This document shows, piece after piece, positions 12,650 through 21,321 of a stretch of DNA of 64,000 nt. Origin of the DNA: Aspidapion aeneum (lineage: Eukaryota; Arthropoda; Insecta; Coleoptera; Brentidae); contig OY755040.1 in the NCBI GenBank assembly GCA_963576565.1, positions 84,326,321 to 84,390,320 of the forward strand. Direction: 5' to 3'. The position numbers and the translations under genes were made by a program. Every line of letters begins with the position of its first letter. Positions within the stretch are counted from its first letter, which is position 1. Under the pieces are notes generated by a model. That model was given only the letters and a program-made list of their open reading frames with translations. It searched no databases and was not told the DNA's origin.

Positions 12650-13273
12650 CAGTGAAACCTCCCATAAGCGGACACTCACAGTGTTCCGTCGATTTTGTCC
12701 GCTTATTGGAGGTGTCCGCTTATGAGAGGGAGCTGCAAAATTTTAATATATAGATATTTATTAATAATTTCAGCTGCTCGAGTTGTTCAGATATTAAATT
12801 TTTCAGCGGTTTTTCGTTCTGATAGATGTTCCTTCTCCGAAATGTTAACATCTTTAATTTTTTTACGTAAACTAAAAAGTTTTTTACAAGGCACCATTTC
12901 AAAGAGATCTATCTATTACTACCCAATTGAACAATAAAAATAAAACACAGCAGTCCCGCCCCCGCCGAATAATAAGTTTATAAATACGACAGAATTATTT
13001 AGTCTCCGCAAATATTATGTAGTGCGTTGTTGCCAACATACTACATAATATTTATGCCCATGTCCGTCCCGTTGTCAGAGGTTCGCGTCCGGTTAAGGGA
13101 GGTTTCAGAATTTTTTAACCAAAAAAAATTGTCCGCGTTCGGTTATTAGAGTGTCCGGTTATAGGAGTGAATTTTACATGTAAAGAAAATGGGAAAAGCT
13201 TGGTTCCAAAAAATTTGTCCGCATAAAAGGAGTGTCCGCTTAATAGAGGTGTCCGCAAGGACAGGTTTCACTG
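12650..13273. mobile_element. TA-flanked MITE with CAGTGAAACCT ends
   Basis: CAGTGAAACCTCC at the left and AGGTTTCACTG at the right are inverted and flanked by TA at 12648-12649 and 13274-13275. Subterminal copies of GTCCGCTTAT and GTGTCCGCTTA recur near both ends. This suits a non-autonomous Tc1/pogo-type element. It lies between the two 16 bp arrays. Confidence 0.8.
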
Positions 13274-13330
13274 TACTTACTTAACCGTTAAATAAACCGG
13301 TGGCTTGCTATACTTAACACAACTCATATA

Positions 13331-13721
13331 GTTCGACTAAGGGGTCTCTTTCTAACATATTTTTTTCAAAACAAAAACTTCCTTGGCTTCTTTTCCGGGA
13401 TCCTAGAGGGTGTGTAACCAAACCGAACCGAACCGGACGGAACCGAACCGAACCCAAACATTTTTTCCAGTAACTCCCTGACCGTTTTCCACCAAAAAAA
13501 ATGTCACCAAGTCACAGGTCAGAATAGAAACCTATCAAAATAAAGATCGGGAAGTTAATTTAGGGAAATAATTTTTTGAAAAAATGTTTCAGTTTGGTTC
13601 GCTTCATTTCAGTTCGGTGCGGATTGAATCGGTTCGGTTCGGTTTGGTTACACCCTATAGAATCCCGGGAAAAAAGTTATTTTTTGAAAAATAATGTTAG
13701 AAAGAGACCCCTTACTCGAAC
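13331..13721. mobile_element. Hairpin MITE with GGTTCGGTTCGG core repeats
   Basis: The arms GTTCGACTAAGGGGTCTCTT (left) and its near-complement ending at 13721 (right) enclose inverted blocks of GGATCCTAGAGGGTGTGTAA / CACCCTATAGAATCCCGGG and of AACCGAACCGAACC. The loop is about 140 bp. Confidence 0.8.
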
Positions 13722-13764
13722 TATTTTGTAACAGCGACGTTTGTAATGGCGATCTTTCAAAACG

Positions 13765-14075
13765 CGGCATTTTTAGACACGCTATTTTAAGACGCGCTAT
13801 TTTGAACACACGCTATTTTAAACGCGCGCTATTTTGATACGCGCTATTTTGAATATGCGCTATTTTGATACGCGCTATTTTGAACAGGCGCCATTTTAAT
13901 ACGCGCTGTTTTGATACGCGGTATTTTGATACGCGTTATTTTGAACACGCGCCATTATGATACGCGCTATTTTGATCACGCGCCGTTATGATACGCGCTA
14001 TTTTGATATGCGCTATTTTAAACACGCGCTCAAATGAGCGCGCTATTTTGATACGCGCTATTTTGATACTAACCC
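13765..14075. repeat. Tandem 16 bp array CGCGCTATTTTGATA (right arm)
   Basis: About nineteen copies of CGCGCTATTTTGATA and variants (GAACA, TTAAA, GATCA linkers). It is the inverted counterpart of the array at 12432-12594 and longer than it. Together they bracket the two MITEs like the terminal arrays of a foldback element. Confidence 0.85.
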
Positions 14076-14589
14076 CATACATTTTCTAAATAAAAACATT
14101 TTTTTTTATTTTAAGGTTAAAATCAGCATGCGTACGTATGATCGACTAAAAATCACGTCATGTAATAATTCTCGCCCTAAACAAATGTTTTACATTGTCC
14201 GCCTCTTGAAGACTGCGACGACTTGCGCCTGTAGTTATTTATCAAAGTTACCTTTGGCAACGCTGAAACGCTTTCGACTGGAATCGGGCATATTGCGGTC
14301 TCTTATTAATATATGCTATTCTATCTGTTTTTTATCCTCTTATGGAGATATAAAGCTAATTTCTTCACAATCTTGATTGGTGTTCTCTTGCAAACAAAAA
14401 ACGATTAGTTTTTCTGTAAAACTACATTATTGGCAGAAGTTATAAGCCAAAGATTGTGAAAAAACAGTAAAAAAAGCCGCCATTTATTTATTTATGACAT
14501 CACACAGACCCTTCAACTCAAATTTGAGTTAAACACCCGGTGACTTAAAATTGTGTGATCTATTATTACCAAATTTTAAAAATTCGTGC

Positions 14590-14935
14590 TTTTCCGAAAG
14601 CTGGCGAAAGAAAGACCAAGAATATCAACCGAAGAAAATGGTCAACAGCTGTACTAACTGAAACTCCGGTTAAAGAAGAGTTGGAACATGAAAAAAGTAA
14701 AAAAAAGAAAAATCTGTAACCAAAAATGTCTTCAAGGAAAAGAAGCATAGAAAAACTACTCAGAAAAGAACACTGAAAGATGACAGCGATGATGAAGAGG
14801 AAACATTTTGTCTAGTCTGCATAGAACCATTCTCAAACAGCAAACCAAAAGAAAAATGGGTACAATGTTTAACTTACAAGTTTTGGGCCAATGAAACATG
14901 TGCTGATGCAGGGTTTACTTATGTTTGCTAAAACC
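14590..14935 (+). pseudogene. C-terminal remnant of a pogo/Tigger-like transposase with a Cys-rich tail
   Basis: One plus-strand frame reads an acidic run DDSDDEEE followed by FCLVCIEPFSNSKPKEKW, VQCLTYKFWANETCADAGF and YVC, then a stop. The CxxC...C...C spacing is that of the PHD-like zinc finger found at the end of many insect pogo-group transposases (family knowledge). The catalytic DDE part is missing, probably lost when the 12.4-14.1 kb insertions accumulated or through deletion. Upstream sequence is Lys-rich and broken by a stop near 14718. Confidence 0.6.
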
Positions 14936-15826
14936 GTAATTCCGATTTAGACTAGAGCAAGGATTAGATTACTTTATATTGTTTGTTTTTTAAGAAAGTT
15001 AAAGTTTAGTATTTTATTATTATCAATAAAAATAATCTAAGAATTTGCTGTTATTTTATGTTGCATATATACAGTTCCTAATTATTCAACCAAGCCCAAC
15101 TTGCTTTATCGTATGGCCCAACTTACTTCGTGGGTGGGGTTAGTTGGGCCGCTTGCAAGGGTGCTAGAAAAAAGTGTTTTTTAAGTTTGAATGCATAGTT
15201 TTAAAAACCAATATTTGCTTTAAACATATTATAATTGTAAAACTGTAAGTAATATAGCAATGCTTTTATTTACATTTATGTAAAAAGTGGCTCAACTAGC
15301 CCCGCTCTCCCCTACAAAATGTCAACCGAAACGTCACGATATATGCGCGACAAGGCCCGAGCCGAGACGGTACAAAGTAATATTGCTCGATAATATCGCT
15401 TGTTAATAGTAACCAAATTTGTTGTGAACTTTACGAGGTAATTAATAGAAACCAATTTAGACCGTTATAATAACAAAATCACGCCATAACATTATACAAA
15501 AAATGTTTGTTGTAATAAACACAAAGATATATTTGCCAATATTAAGAGTATATTTATATTTGGGAAATTTTAAGTATTAATAACAAAGACGTTCTGTTAC
15601 CTTAAAAGAAATAGTGCTTTGGTTATGGTTAATATAAGGCAATTAATATTTAAAAAAACATCAAATTATTAAAGAAACAAATGAAATATTAATTATAACT
15701 AAACACTTTAAAAAAGGTTTGTTACCAATAATTAATGATATTTGCTTTTAATATTTTTTAATGAGCACAACAAAAATCAGGTTTACCAAATATCTGTTAA
15801 TAATAAAATCGGTTTTTTTTTCAGTG

Positions 15827-16178
15827 TATGGGTAGGTTCATCGACGAGCTGCGTTAGACCACAACTTATGGCAAAAGCTTCTGCTTCCCTGCCTTCATTA
15901 TCTGTTTTGTTGTGGTGTTTTAGCCAGGGTATATTGTGGACGTTGAAATCGCCTAAAAAAACAATTTCCGCATGTGGATAGTTAGACTGTATACTATCAC
16001 AGTTTTCGGATAATGTCGCGAAAAAGTTTTGGTACTCGGTGTTACTTGGCGGTCGTTAGAGGCAGCAGATGAACTTGGTCGATGACTTTGAGGTGAATTT
16101 AAGCCATATGATATCGAGGTTCGCTGATTCTAGTTTCTCCTCTCAATGACATGAAAGGTCATTTTTAATATATACACA
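15827..16178 (-). pseudogene. LINE copy B, second piece
   Basis: Matches 7340-7690 of LINE copy A with few differences. Interrupted on the left by the CACTR element and on the right by the Polinton, whose target duplication TACACA (16173-16178) forms its last six bases. Confidence 0.85.
16173..16178. repeat. Polinton target-site duplication, left (TACACA)
   Basis: The same six bases recur at 37641-37646, directly after the Polinton. LINE copy A has the sequence once (ATACACAGACC near 7684), giving the empty site. Six bp is the Polinton-specific length. Confidence 0.9.
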
Positions 16179-16470
16179 AGTAGTAGTACAGAAATTCAAT
16201 TGAGCTGTATTTTTTCCAGTGGCGTGCGATCAAATTTTTGGGGGGGCCAGTCCCCCCAAAAATTATTAAAGCCAAATTTGAGCCTAACCATAGTCTTTTA
16301 GGGTGGATTTGATGTCTAACTGAGGTGAGACCCTTGTTTAAAATGTTTATACAGGTACGCCACTGTCTTTGTATTTGGGTCCGTACGTCTAGATGCAGCG
16401 CATTTACATAATGAGCTTATAGTATGTAATCTACATATGCTTAGAAAAGGGAGCGAAACGAAAAAAACAT
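16179..16470. repeat. Polinton left terminal inverted repeat
   Basis: Inverted copy of 37372-37640. Shared blocks include CAATTGAGCTGTATTTTTTC, CTAACTGAGGTGAGACCCTT and TATAGTATGTAATCTACATA. The left copy has an extra AGT at the tip and about 20 extra bp near 16395. The major capsid frame ends only about 30 bp inside it. Confidence 0.9.
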
Positions 16471-16612
16471 GTTTTAGAAAATATTAATTTATTTAACAAT
16501 TTAATTCCAGCTTCTTACAGAGCTATCAAAAGCGTTATAAGTAATCAAAGAATCATGAATAATTAAACAGAATACTTTTATTTTTTTAGGAAAACTTATA
16601 GTAGATCCAAAC

Positions 16613-17728
16613 TCAATTTTTTATATCAACGGTTGATGATTTTATTGCTTCAGCCTGATGAGAACAATCTATCATGAAAACAGGAGCGGTTAGATAGTCA
16701 GAGAGACTCAACATTAGATCATACTGTTTCCTTCCATAATATGTCTCTTGAAATCCTTCATAGTTATAATATGCGGAACCAATCATTGATTTGGAAAAGT
16801 CCAGATTCATTCTCTCATAAGGATAGACGTCAGAATTAAGATATACTCTAATATCGCGTATATTAGCTGGTATAAACTGTGTAGCATCTTTATCGATTTT
16901 ATCATTCTGATCACCAGATTGAAATCCCACCACTACAAAGCGGGGCTTTTCTAAATTGGTACATGTTTTAATAGCCCATACATCAGAAGTTGTCTGCCGT
17001 AGAGAAAGCAGTTCAAAAAGATCCCATGATCTATAAGGTATTTTCACATTGCTTGTTTGCTGTCCTTTATTAAGCCGAGATAAAATTTTAAGTTTAAGAC
17101 GGTCTTCGGGTATAATATGACGAATTTTCCATTCAATTTTTTCAATAGAAAGCTCGGTTTCTACTTCACCCATGTATGAATTTTTAAACGATCTAGCTAA
17201 AACCAAAATAAGTTCCTGTTTAACATTAATGATGCCTTTTTTGTAATCTTCAGCGAAGCCCATTAAATATTTTAGAGGTAGCTTTCCACTAAACACGTTG
17301 GTGGTTGGATTTACTATTCCCTGCCGATCTTTGTTCAAACCCCAGCCTACACTTTCTAATTTATCTAAATCATTTTTTCCGTATGAGACAAAGGTTTTTA
17401 AAGCGGTAGTTATCCCTGGTTTTCTTACAATAGCCACAGGTTCGCTTCCCATTTCAAGACGTACTTCTTCGAACAAAAAAGCTAAAGCATTGTTGGAGAG
17501 ATAACACTGTTTATTGGCGTCTTTCGGTATAAATTTTCCTTCTAAGTAAATAAAACTTTCAGCTACGTCAAGAATTAGATCTTGATGATTAATACAAATT
17601 CGGACTTCATCAGAGGGCGAAAATTGTAGATTAGCATAAGGTTTATATGTATGTAGATGCGTGCTGACTAATGAATTATCAAACAAGGGTTCTTCAAAAA
17701 CGTCCAATTTCTGTGCTGAATACGCCAT
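16613..17728 (-). CDS. Polinton major capsid protein (double jelly-roll)
   Basis: This 371-residue frame encodes the hexon-like capsid subunit of Polintons/adintoviruses. Features typical of the family are the N-terminal LHTYKPYAN and SDEVRICINHQDL strands, a FLFEEVRLEMG segment in the first jelly roll, and late YLNSDVYPYERMNLDF and PVFMIDCSHQ segments in the second. The start is ATG at 17728. The frame stops early at 16613, but the next frame continues without stops to a TAA at 16501-16503, across a six-T run (16617-16622) where one base has evidently been gained or lost. The full gene would be near 408 codons. It is last in the minus-strand structural cluster and overlaps the end of the upstream minor-protein frame by about 35 bp. 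Confidence 0.88.
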   Translation of the reverse strand: MAYSAQKLDVFEEPLFDNSLVSTHLHTYKPYANLQFSPSDEVRICINHQDLILDVAESFIYLEGKFIPKDANKQCYLSNNALAFLFEEVRLEMGSEPVAIVRKPGITTALKTFVSYGKNDLDKLESVGWGLNKDRQGIVNPTTNVFSGKLPLKYLMGFAEDYKKGIINVKQELILVLARSFKNSYMGEVETELSIEKIEWKIRHIIPEDRLKLKILSRLNKGQQTSNVKIPYRSWDLFELLSLRQTTSDVWAIKTCTNLEKPRFVVVGFQSGDQNDKIDKDATQFIPANIRDIRVYLNSDVYPYERMNLDFSKSMIGSAYYNYEGFQETYYGRKQYDLMLSLSDYLTAPVFMIDCSHQAEAIKSSTVDIKN

Positions 17729-17842
17729 TTTTATTTTTGACTTTTAAACCAAGTGATTCTAAAAATAGTAGATCTGCAGTGCTGAGACGAGGTCTTACTG
17801 GTTTCAAAGATGAAGGGGTACTGGTCGATTTTTTACAAGGGG

Positions 17843-17905
<63 letters not shown>

Positions 17906-17960
17906 CATTGTCAAAATATAAATGTTTCCTCTTGAAAGTTTCTTCAAAACAAAGACCCAT
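17694..17960 (-). CDS. Small capsid-associated protein candidate, invaded by a TA microsatellite
   Basis: The C-terminal half (STADLLFLESLGLKV, preceded by a basic Pro-rich PSSLKPVRPRL) looks like a genuine conserved tail, and small proteins ending in a similar SLG motif often lie just before the capsid gene in insect Polintons (recollection, not checked). The N-terminal half is largely translated (TA)n repeat giving a Tyr-Ile run, so the original start is unclear; ATG at 17960 is only the longest option. It ends 35 bp inside the capsid ORF. Function unknown. Confidence 0.45.
17844..17902. repeat. (TA)n microsatellite within a viral ORF
   Basis: About 28 TA dinucleotides. Translated, it gives an Ile-Tyr repeat in the minor-protein frame, so it is probably a post-insertion expansion. 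Confidence 0.9.
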
Positions 17961-17961
17961 A

Positions 17962-18780
17962 TTACGAAAATTTCTTTAACTCAAGTTTAATGGTTATTTT
18001 TTCGCCTCTAAAATCTATCAAATCTCCGTTATCATCAACAATCCTTACTGAAAGGTTGTTAATAAACTGACGTCCTCTAGGGAAAACAGGTAAATATAAG
18101 ATATTTGAAGGTTCCTTCGAAATTTTGTATCCTGTTAAAAGAAAAATTACATTAAAAAACAATTTTTATATCAAAAGGTCAATTTTATACCTATTACCTG
18201 GTTCAGCTTCAATATCCATTTCAAAAAGTATATGCTATTCTTTTGAATTAAGGTATGCACCGGACGTTAAATTACATTCAATTCGCAACAGTCGAACCTT
18301 CATAATATCAACGGGTAATGTAGATTGATGCACATCAAGTTTTTGTAAAAAAATTTTCTCAAACCCTAAGATAGTTCTGATGGAGTTTTCAGTAGTAAAG
18401 TCGATAAAATATTTACTTTTTACTTCACATTTTAAGGTGTTATTATTAGGACGAAAGGAAAATAAGAAACTGTCATCATCTTCAGCCTTTTCAACCATAT
18501 TTTTTAGGCATTTTAAAATTGCCTCATAAATCTCGGTTATTTCGTAACATCAGGGAGGTATTTTACAAATCTTTTCAGCTTTATTACTTTTTTCTCTAAA
18601 ACCAATTGTATTGTTTTTCTCATCAACATTAAGGATTGAATTATATGTATACAGCCCCAAAAGACCAAGGCCGTATGCGCTATAACGATCGATTTCAATC
18701 GGCGGATTAAACTCTGCAGACAGTTCACTTTCTACAACCGTTAAAGTACATGTACAAGCCATGACTGCACAAAAGAACAT
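17962..18780 (-). pseudogene. Penton-like capsid protein, one predicted intron and two in-frame stops
   Basis: Reading starts at ATG 18780 or 18762. Family-like landmarks are YSAYGLGLLGLYTYNSI, FRPNNNTLKCEVKS, FIDFTTENSI...LGFEK, LPVDIMKVRLLRIECNL and, after the intron, NILYLPVFPRGR and VRIVDDNGDLIDFRGE. This is the conserved Polinton protein usually taken as the penton (vertex) subunit. All exon-1 pieces are in one frame, broken by TGA at 18550-18552 and TAG at 18235-18237. The second half is reached through a 66 bp intron (18132-18197) whose removal completes a Gly codon. It lies between the small Cys-rich protein and the minor protein. The two stops mark this copy as non-functional unless read through. 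Confidence 0.8.
18132..18197 (-). other. Predicted 66 bp spliceosomal intron in the penton-like gene
   Basis: Minus-strand donor CAG|GTAATAG and acceptor TTTTAACAG|GATAC with a T-rich tract. The intron contains an in-frame TAA, and its length is a multiple of three. Phase 1; the split codon is Gly. Confidence 0.75.
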
Positions 18781-18841
18781 ATACTAAAGGGTTTTATATA
18801 ATTCATTTTATTGATATAACTAAAAATTTAAACTTAAGATA

Positions 18842-19210
18842 TTACATAGGAAAACAAAAGTTTAAACTTCTATTCGATCTTTTAATTTGGTTGTCTGAAC
18901 AAGCAGAAACTCTTTCTAAATGACAGAACCAGCAGAACATTCTTCGAGGTGGGGGTCCATCGTTTTCATCACTATTTTTTGATTTTTCAAGATGGTGTTT
19001 TGTACAAGAAAGGAAAGCTTTCACATTTTCATCTTCCTGAAGTTGTTTAGGTAGACGTTGGTATACAAAAGCAATGTCTCTATAAGCTAGACCAATAATA
19101 ACCTCTTTAGGTAATAATAAAAGCTCATCATCGGTCATAGCAATGAGACTTTTTTTCTCAGAAAATGCTTTTAAAGAAGACGCAATTTGCTTTATTTCTT
19201 CACGCTGCAT
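18842..19210 (-). CDS. Small Cys-rich protein of unknown function
   Basis: An intact 122-residue frame whose ATG overlaps the TGA of the protease frame, a tight start-stop overlap. The N-terminal 40 residues are charged and probably helical. The middle has LAYRDIAFVYQRLPKQL. The C-terminal part has GPPPRRMFCWFCHLE with a CxxC pair, and another C and H (CTKHH) lie upstream, so a zinc site is possible. I do not recognise a characterised family. Its position in the capsid cluster suggests a virion or assembly role (inference). It is one of the few unbroken genes in the element. Confidence 0.6.
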   Translation of the reverse strand: MQREEIKQIASSLKAFSEKKSLIAMTDDELLLLPKEVIIGLAYRDIAFVYQRLPKQLQEDENVKAFLSCTKHHLEKSKNSDENDGPPPRRMFCWFCHLERVSACSDNQIKRSNRSLNFCFPM

Positions 19211-20515
19211 ATTGGCTTAAAAAATGCAATACCAAATGCCCGCAGTTGAATGAACCAAACCTTTGAATTCTTTTATAGTTATAATAGATATGACCAGTCC
19301 TATTGGGACCGCTACGAAGATACTGTACCAGTTCTAGAGGTGGGGGTAGATTTCCAAAAGAGTCAAAATAATGGGTAACATAGCCTTTTTTATAAAAAGA
19401 ACACCAATGCGTCCCAGAGTTTGCCATAACATCTAAATTTATTATTCCGACTTCGTTTTTTTAGGATTTAGGGGTACGGTGTCTCTCATGAATACACCTC
19501 GAAAGTTTTTTATACCCAGCTTTTTGACATAATGTATTAAATCAAAATTAGATAAAGGGTGCGGTGGTAAATCTTTTAATAGTTTTTTGACTGCATGCTT
19601 GTTTTTAAAAAAAGACCCATTCCGGATTTATACCGTTTTAGATACATTCCGCTGCCCTGTTTCCCGATAGAAATACTCTCCATGGTCTTATTATGTCGCT
19701 TACTTTCCTCCAAACCTTGCTGGGCTTTACCCCGCTTATCCCACCTACAAGACTACCTAGTGCAGAAAGCCCCGCCATAAGAGGCAATAGGAATGGTATT
19801 ACTCCTCCAGTCTTAGGGATAGGTATAACACGTGGTAATGGACGAATTTTACGTCTTCCACCTTGTTTCTTAACAATTTTTTGCCCAATTAACAAAGCTT
19901 CCTGTGCTAATCTAGTATAATCACTTTTATCTATATTTTTATTTTTCAAAGATTTTCTAATAGCATTTATAACTCCTAAGCCTGTCGTTATTTTCCTTTC
20001 TTTTTTACTTTTATAGTTTTTTTTTCTATTTTGGATTTTGTGTTTTTTTAGACCAAGTCCCATTCGACGTTTCATTTTCATTCCTGTAGTTACGAGCCAA
20101 GCAAAAGCTTTTTCTCCAAAGCTTGCGTCTTTAGATTTAAATCTTTCCCAAGCCTGATCTTCTAATATTTTATCAGCCTTGTGTCTTTCTTTTAAATTAT
20201 TGGTTTTAGAATAGGCAATATCATGCCATTTGCATGCTTCGTCTAATGGATGGATACCGTTATCTCCTCTAGCCAAACGAGACTTTAGCTTAGTACCGGG
20301 ACCGCAGAATCTTTAAAAAACAAAATAGTTAGAAAAACAAGGTTTAACAATAATAACGTAAAAAACCCTGGTATAAAGAACATACCGATGTGAAGGCAAG
20401 TGTAACTCAAAAGGAAGGTTATTAACAAGAGAATTGAAAACTCCACTTCCAGTTCTACTTTGACAGATCTAGGACGTCTAGACTCTTTAAAGGACAACAT
20501 TGAAGTGACGATCAT
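19200..20515 (-). pseudogene. Phospholipase A2 + adenain-type cysteine protease, one unit broken by frameshifts
   Basis: The N-terminal part holds a parvovirus-type phospholipase A2 core: GPGTKL calcium loop (about 20290-20303), then GIHPLDEACKWHDIAYS with the catalytic His-Asp pair. A basic linker and a Gly/Ala-rich hydrophobic stretch follow. The C-terminal part is an adenovirus-like protease with GTHW (His), YFDSFG (Asp) and NCGH (Cys), ending at 19200. Between them the coding potential runs on without a gap, changing frame near 19730 (a GGGG run), 19607 (T/A run) and 19457 (A run), so the two domains were probably one polyprotein. A 75 bp intron (20311-20385) separates the first exon from the calcium loop, and another frame change lies near 20456. 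PLA2 domains assist membrane passage of virions; adenains mature them (family knowledge). Confidence 0.82.
20311..20385 (-). other. Predicted 75 bp intron before the PLA2 calcium loop
   Basis: Minus-strand donor ATCG|GTATGTTC, T-rich interior and acceptor TTTTTTAAAG|ATTC. Without splicing, a TAA lies three codons before the GPGT loop; with splicing, a Leu/Pro-rich first exon is joined to the loop through a split Arg codon. Confidence 0.7.
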
Positions 20516-20537
20516 TTTAAAAAACAAATAAATAAAA
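20516..20537. promoter_or_regulatory. Compact divergent control region
   Basis: Only 22 bp, AT-rich, separates the ATG of the minus-strand PLA2/protease unit (first ATG at 20513-20515) from the ATG of the plus-strand packaging ATPase (20538). Transcription of the two clusters must start close together or inside each other's 5' parts. No TATA box can be assigned with confidence. Confidence 0.4.
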
Positions 20538-21291
20538 ATGATCGAACCAACTTTGAAAACTAAATTTGTGGTAGAAAATTTTGATGATTTTTTAAATCAA
20601 GGAGTTCAAATAAGTAGAAAACATGGTGAACTATTTCCGGCAAGTATAAGAGCGCTTATATGTAGATCATCGGGTTGTGGAAAGACTAATTTGATGATTT
20701 CACTACTAATAAATCCCAAAGCACTAAAGTATCAAAATATTTATTTATATTCAAAATCCGCCTCACAAGCAAAATATGAATTTCTAAAAAAGGTAGGTGA
20801 ACCTATCAAAGGATTAGGTTTTTACACTTTTGGAAACAATGAAGAAATCTTAGAGCCAACACAGGCTAAACCAAATTCAATATTTTTATTTGATGACTGT
20901 TTAACACATGACCAAAATCCAATTAGAATGTATTTTAGCGCTGGAAGACGTTCAAGTAATAATTGTCCAGCCTTACCATATTCCATTATATTAATAAATT
21001 TTTTTAATTTTAGGTGTAGATTCTTTTTATATGGTACAGAGCTATGCAAGGGTTCCTAAGCAATTGATCCGCAACAACAGCAATTTCACTTTAATTTTTA
21101 AAACAGACGAACTAAATATGAAACACATATACTCAGATCATGTTGTAGGTGATATGTCCTTTCAAGAGTTTATTGAACTAGCTCGTAAGTGTTGGAATGA
21201 TAAATTTGGTTTTATCTGTATTGATAAGGAATCGTCTATTAATGAAGGTAGATATCGAAAAGGTTTAGAAACCTACTTAATCACCAATTGA
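20538..21291 (+). CDS. Polinton packaging ATPase (A32/FtsK-HerA type), two exons
   Basis: The genome-packaging motor of Polintons. Exon 1 (20538-20955) carries Walker A RSSGCGKT at residues 43-50 and Walker B SIFLFDDCL near 114-122, followed by the sensor-like SAGRRS segment. Exon 2 (21014-21291) continues with QSYARVPKQLIRNN, the family's next conserved block. A 58 bp intron with canonical ends separates them; unspliced, the frame runs into a meaningless 30-residue tail and stops at 21059. The spliced product is 231 residues, usual for the family. It is unbroken by stops and heads the plus-strand cluster. It is among the best preserved genes here. Confidence 0.87.
20956..21013 (+). other. 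Predicted 58 bp intron in the packaging ATPase
   Basis: Donor TCAA|GTAATA, acceptor TTTTAATTTTAG|GTGTAG with a T-rich tract. Length is 3n+1, so retention shifts the frame. Phase 1; the split codon is Ser. Confidence 0.82.
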
Positions 21292-21321
21292 AAATCATTA
21301 TATTGCAGTTAGTAACGGTGC

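Larger units (their letters stand above)
12250..15312 (+). mobile_element. Pogo-like DNA transposon, 3.06 kb, decayed
   Basis: The TIRs are GGGGAGAGCGGGGCTGGTTG at left and the complementary end at right (..CTAGCCCCGCTCTCCCC). TA flanks both ends (12248-12249 and 15313-15314), the Tc1/mariner/pogo target. A transposase tail survives at about 14600-14935. Later insertions of foldback arrays and two MITEs occupy 12432-14075. Confidence 0.75.
9740..15826. mobile_element. 6.1 kb CACTR-ended DNA element, composite of nested insertions
   Basis: Comparison with LINE copy A (GAGATAC|GGGTAGG at 7337-7347) shows a clean insertion whose ends read CACTAAG... and ...CAGTG, flanked by TA at 9738-9739 and 15827-15828. 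Subterminal TTACCAAAT/ATTTGGTAA-like motifs occur near both ends. No transposase of its own is visible; most of the length is later insertions. The superfamily is unclear: the CACTR ends recall CACTA/Chapaev-type elements, but the TA duplication does not fit neatly. Confidence 0.6.

Noticed and set aside
12695..12937. 80-codon ORF inside the CAGTGAAACCT MITE
   Set aside because: No transposase motif and a mirrored ORF on the other strand; the element is non-autonomous.
17298..17504. Plus-strand ORFs opposite the capsid gene
   Set aside because: Antisense shadows of the minus-strand capsid frame with no independent support.
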